Shown: positions 60,794 to 64,000 of the stretch, piece by piece
Layout: each line of letters starts with the position of its first letter
Numbering within the stretch: the first letter of the stretch is position 1
Assembly: GCA_022565595.1 (NCBI GenBank)
Contig: JAIUML010000001.1
Coordinates: 370,405-434,404 of the forward strand
Source: Saccharospirillum sp.
GTDB taxonomy: Bacteria; Pseudomonadota; Gammaproteobacteria; Pseudomonadales; Natronospirillaceae
DNA length: 64,000 nucleotides
Reading direction: 5' to 3'
Translations under genes and position numbers: made by a program
Notes under the pieces: generated by a model
The model's database searches: none
The model's input: the letters and a program-made list of their open reading frames with translations, nothing else
What the model was told of the DNA's origin: nothing

Positions 60794-62461
60794 ATGAAAC
60801 TAAAGGAGGACAATCTGACCCGGCAATTCCAGAATATTCCTTATGCCCTCTCTGCTCATCGTTTATGGGAACACACCCAATACCGACAAATCTCTCCATT
60901 CCAGCCCATCACCATACATAGTTACAAAAATCCTGAGGCCTATGTAGACGTTGTGAATCTAACAGAAACCTGGCCGATTTATTTGGGTGTTAATCTGCAA
61001 GAAGCACTAAAAAATCCTAATCAATTGCTCAGTTCAGAGAGTTTATCGATGATACTGGATAGCCTAAAAACGGCGGATATCACCAATTGGCTACATCTGA
61101 TTGGTGATCATCTTAACAATACCAGTAAAAGACAAGCAGTACGCAACCCTCCCTCACCCTTCTTGAGTTCAGGAAAGGCTTACCCGTTATCGATCTATGG
61201 CCTCAATGGTGCATTGAGAGACTGGTTTGTGGAGCACAATAAAGATAAATCTGCGCCTGTCCAGTGGCTTAATCGTATTCAAAATCTTACTAGAAAGGGG
61301 TTAAAGCTCGAGGAATTTGACATAACAGGTGTGAAGATAATTCTAGACAAATATGATCACAAAGGAACAATCACTGGCAAGGCGATTAGCAACCAACTTC
61401 AATACAAAGAATTAATTATAAGTGTTATACCGGTTGTGAAATCAGCCAAGACTCACTTGAACTGGATACCAGCCCCACCTACTGAATACATCAAGAGAAT
61501 TAAACCAAAAATAAATAATAGAAATACTTCAACTCCACAATGGCGTGACCCTGTTATGGGTTACTGGATCGATAGAATCGATTGGGATGACTTACTCGGA
61601 ACTAAGCATTGCTGGATGGCCTTTAATCATCGCGGTAAATCGGTGACTTCCAAGAATAATCCAACCGGTCTGTATGGAACCCCTGAAGAAGCTAGATACG
61701 AGGCCAACCGGGATGCTGGTAAATTACTACCTAGACTGTCATCTAAAGGCGATTGGGCATCCTATCGACTTACCGGTGGTGAAAACTACAGGGAATGGTT
61801 GATTACTCTCCCCTATTTCCTGCCAACATTTTTTTCTGATCACTTTGCACATCGAAATGTTTTGATTCATATACGTAGTGATGTTCGAGAAGGCAGGGAA
61901 GGAGAAAAAGTGCTTTTTCTACAGGAAATTCAAAGCGATTGGGCTCAACAGGCACGTAGACAGCTAAAGTACAACGCTAAAACTGATACAGACATTCCGC
62001 TACCTCCCTGGTTGCACGAGTGGCCTGCCCTGGCCCTTAAACTCATGTTACTACATGCTGCTGAGCAGAGTTTTGATGCATTGGCCTGGACCACCGGCAA
62101 AGAGCAGATAGAACGATATGGTGGCCTGGGGGAGGATGGTTTATTAGAACTATATGACCGAACTCTTCCTAAAGAGGCAGACCGAATAACAAAACCATTG
62201 TCAGCAAAACGATGTTCAATCGATATTTTTGTACCAGCTAACTTTAGTATCGAACCAACTGACGACGGATACGAAGTGTTTGATCACAATGACAACAGCC
62301 TGGGTACAACTGCTACATGGCAACAAGCACAGAAACTATTACCTAGCGGAGCTCATGAGCTGCTGCATAGCATGCATGGTATACAACTTGGTCGGGAAGT
62401 ACGGCTGGCAATACTAGAAAGGGGCTTTTATGCCTGGGGTACTGGGATTAGGAAAAATTGA
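60794..62461 (+). CDS. Stand-alone protein related to a phage polyvalent-protein module
   Basis: A 555-residue protein; function unknown. The C-terminal third reads DWASYRLTGGENYREWLITLP, HRNVLIHIRSDVREGREGEKVLFLQEIQSDWAQQARRQ and WPALALKLMLLHAAEQSFDALAWTTGKEQIERYGG. From memory, EIQSDW and AWTTGxQQxxRY with GGxNYRE are hallmarks of a domain in large polyvalent proteins of phages and conjugative elements. Here it is a separate chromosomal gene. The ATG at 60794 follows GAAGGAG. AT-rich. Co-transcribed with the 238-aa gene. Confidence 0.65.
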   Translation: MKLKEDNLTRQFQNIPYALSAHRLWEHTQYRQISPFQPITIHSYKNPEAYVDVVNLTETWPIYLGVNLQEALKNPNQLLSSESLSMILDSLKTADITNWLHLIGDHLNNTSKRQAVRNPPSPFLSSGKAYPLSIYGLNGALRDWFVEHNKDKSAPVQWLNRIQNLTRKGLKLEEFDITGVKIILDKYDHKGTITGKAISNQLQYKELIISVIPVVKSAKTHLNWIPAPPTEYIKRIKPKINNRNTSTPQWRDPVMGYWIDRIDWDDLLGTKHCWMAFNHRGKSVTSKNNPTGLYGTPEEARYEANRDAGKLLPRLSSKGDWASYRLTGGENYREWLITLPYFLPTFFSDHFAHRNVLIHIRSDVREGREGEKVLFLQEIQSDWAQQARRQLKYNAKTDTDIPLPPWLHEWPALALKLMLLHAAEQSFDALAWTTGKEQIERYGGLGEDGLLELYDRTLPKEADRITKPLSAKRCSIDIFVPANFSIEPTDDGYEVFDHNDNSLGTTATWQQAQKLLPSGAHELLHSMHGIQLGREVRLAILERGFYAWGTGIRKN

Positions 62462-62577
62462 TAATAGCTAATAGAACATGCAGTTCTGTAAATAGTATTT
62501 ATTACTTGAAACCGGGATGTATCTCTTAAAAATTTTGCCAAAAATATGGGTCTATCGCTCTTGAAAATTAATTTTTG

Positions 62578-62606
62578 TTGACCGCATACCATCAAGGATA
62601 TATATT
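62578..62606 (+). promoter_or_regulatory. Promoter of the 191-aa secreted protein gene
   Basis: TTGACC at 62578-62583, a 17-bp spacer, TATATT at 62601-62606: close to sigma-70 consensus. It lies 52 bp before the GTG start of the next gene. Confidence 0.7.
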
Positions 62607-62657
62607 AAACTCCATCATATACTCGAACACTATTTAACTTATCAAGGAGGATAAATC

Positions 62658-63233
62658 GTGAATTGGTCAAAGTCCTTTCAAACAATCAAGATAACAGCTC
62701 TTCTTTTATGTTTAACACCAATAGTATTCAGTGAACCGAATAGCACCACTCGTTATCTAATTAATGAACCAGTCAGCATGATGGACTGGGGTATATTTAA
62801 ATTAAATGGTTTCTTTCAAAATGGAACTGACTATAAATACTACGGGGCTGATCGTGGTGGTGTTAATGTCTCTTACCGATGGAATGAGAATGAAATATTG
62901 ATTGCACATACAATGTTTTTAAAAAATCAAGCAACAACAGATGAAGCAAACGCACTGTGCTCATCGCTATTGAAAGATTCACAAATGCGGCTCGGAGTAA
63001 ACCCTTCCACTGGTGAACTAAGACACGGAATGGGCCCTGAAAGATTTTTTGTTCATAGTGGTTATGCCTCCAGCTTAGAACCAGACGATCTAAACGAACA
63101 AATCGCCTCGATAATGCGAATTCAAGTAAGCGTTATGAGTAAACATGAGGGAGATATGACCTATTCTTATGATTCTGTATGCGAGTCAAAGCTCGTCAGC
63201 ACAAGAGTGCTGTTTTCAGAAAGTCCTTATTGA
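62658..63233 (+). CDS. Secreted protein of unknown function, 191 aa
   Basis: The start is GTG 62658, behind AAGGAGG with ideal spacing. A signal peptide (SFQTIKITALLLCLTPIVFS) leads to a mature protein of about 165 residues. It has two cysteines well separated (NALCSSLL, DSVCESKL) that could pair in the periplasm. No domain is recognised. It follows the DraG/polyvalent cluster but has its own strong promoter, so it may be unrelated. AT-rich like its upstream neighbours. Confidence 0.72.
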   Translation: MNWSKSFQTIKITALLLCLTPIVFSEPNSTTRYLINEPVSMMDWGIFKLNGFFQNGTDYKYYGADRGGVNVSYRWNENEILIAHTMFLKNQATTDEANALCSSLLKDSQMRLGVNPSTGELRHGMGPERFFVHSGYASSLEPDDLNEQIASIMRIQVSVMSKHEGDMTYSYDSVCESKLVSTRVLFSESPY

Positions 63234-63489
63234 GAAATACGGGAAAATCGTTTTCAATAGAGCATTCAAGGCAAGTAGCATTTCAATCAATTGGGTTCAT
63301 GGGGTATGGATACCTTTAATTAGCTTGGTTCACAGACTTTCAAAGATTATAAAGTCTCTCCTTCATTTGGTTCAACAGAACACATCCTATCACCGAGGTA
63401 TTGACGGCTTCAGGTTCGTACCTGTCGCTCGTACTTTACACATTGCTGTTCCGCCTCAGTGTTCAGCAGACACCATTGTGGCTCAGCCA

Positions 63490-63999
63490 TCACTCTATCC
63501 GTATTGTCATCTGCTCCATAAGCGCCATCAGCGCCTGAAGCGCTGAACCAGATACATCTGCGTATTTCAAAAAAAACTGGTCATATGTTCGCTGATGCAT
63601 GCCTTTGGGTTTCATTCCTGGGCTATTCAGCACTCCAGTTGTCCAACCCATTTTGCTGCGTAAACAGTCGGCTCTTCGCAATAGCCGATCATTATCAGAT
63701 TCGCGTTGGCTTTGATAGGCAAGGCCCAGGCAGTGCCGGCAAGCAAAGCGACCATGGCTCAGGTATAACTTCGCTACTCGGCGCTGGCACCCGGTACTCG
63801 GGCACAGAAACCAGCTTCGCTGGCCGCCCAATCCTGCAAGCCATGTTGCAAATGCACTTTGGTCATTTACCACCTGTAGTAGCCCCCATTTAAACCAGAC
63901 ACCTTGGTAAAAACAAAGACCTAGGCATAGACCTAGTGCAAAGGAGTATCCAAGGTGGAGAGAATCGAAGTCATAACGGGCGTTCAGCGCCGGCGCAGG
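63490..63999 (-). CDS. Zinc-ribbon protein, open to the right edge (start not seen)
   Basis: SWFLCPSTGCQRRVAKLYL and GRFACRHCLGLAYQSQRES form a Cys4 zinc ribbon, known from small conserved proteins often next to mobile genes. The frame remains open through position 63999. The first clear start codon is GTG 63873 (MVNDQSAFATW), giving 127 residues. The part upstream of the ribbon (FYQGVWFKWGLLQ) does not look like the family I recall, so the gene may be degraded or chimeric. The stretch 63234-63489 holds no supportable gene. Confidence 0.5.
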   Translation of the reverse strand, partial: PAPALNARYDFDSLHLGYSFALGLCLGLCFYQGVWFKWGLLQVVNDQSAFATWLAGLGGQRSWFLCPSTGCQRRVAKLYLSHGRFACRHCLGLAYQSQRESDNDRLLRRADCLRSKMGWTTGVLNSPGMKPKGMHQRTYDQFFLKYADVSGSALQALMALMEQMTIRIE

Positions 64000-64000
64000 T

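Noticed and set aside
63234..63489. Sequence between the secreted protein and the zinc-ribbon ORF
   Set aside because: No frame with a ribosome site or recognisable domain; left unannotated.

Overview
The window looks like a chromosomal segment of a free-living, Gram-negative, probably marine or halophilic gammaproteobacterium. Supporting signs are an E. coli-like CorA start, TRAP and ABC uptake systems, a Dcm/Vsr-like locus, a Tat-exported enzyme and Ada-AlkA/Ogt repair genes. Oceanospirillales (Saccharospirillum-like) is a guess, not a demonstration. Most of the window is moderately GC-rich. Two stretches (about 20.9-23.8 kb and 58.7-63.3 kb) are visibly AT-richer and look acquired. No rRNA, tRNA, CRISPR array or complete insertion sequence was found.

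Layout. 1-844: corA, cut by the left edge. 1039-3836: xylB-xylA with its own terminator. 3899-12169, all leftward: a cis-acting leader with a tiny ORF and competing hairpins, two heterodimeric ABC exporter pairs separated by a small ribbon-helix-helix-like protein with a 20-bp palindrome, and a GNAT acetyltransferase. 12284-14602: a small secreted protein, an FAD-linked oxidase and a small membrane protein. 14686-20852: a ROK regulator diverging from a sugar ABC transporter and a GH43 beta-xylosidase. The xylBA promoter and the ABC promoter carry related paired motifs, so xylo-oligosaccharide uptake, hydrolysis and xylose conversion to xylulose-5-phosphate are probably one regulon. 20906-24241: an EcoRII-like restriction-modification set with Vsr. 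24393-28156: a LysE-type exporter, a periplasmic SUOX-fold-like protein with a diguanylate cyclase, and a DHA2 MFS exporter.

28153-37508: a LysR regulator and a divergent catabolic operon (citryl-CoA-lyase-like enzyme, CaiB-type CoA transferase, intradiol dioxygenase, TRAP transporter, RutE-like reductase, Tat-exported amidohydrolase). No pathway known to me matches this set. 37883-43333: a secreted unknown protein, two tandem GH13 glucosidases and a divergent LysR regulator that appears to start at CTG. 43322-46597: an ATP-grasp ligase and a 668-residue protein with a possible papain-like Gln/Cys/His/Asn arrangement. 46806-48418: an ABC-F ATPase whose N terminus is split by a frameshift in a run of five C. 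48687-58492: an ornithine-cyclodeaminase homologue, a MarR regulator divergent from hmgA, an MFS transporter, Ada-AlkA plus Ogt, rhodanese, and several small conserved proteins.

58493-64000: a repeat-bearing gap, then an AT-rich cluster with a DraG-like ADP-ribosylglycohydrolase, a 238-residue unknown protein and a 555-residue protein that resembles, from memory, a module of phage large polyvalent proteins. A secreted small protein and a partial zinc-ribbon ORF follow. The best candidates for undescribed biology are the ABC exporter leader, the ATP-grasp/papain-like pair, the DraG-containing cluster and the 29-37 kb catabolic operon.
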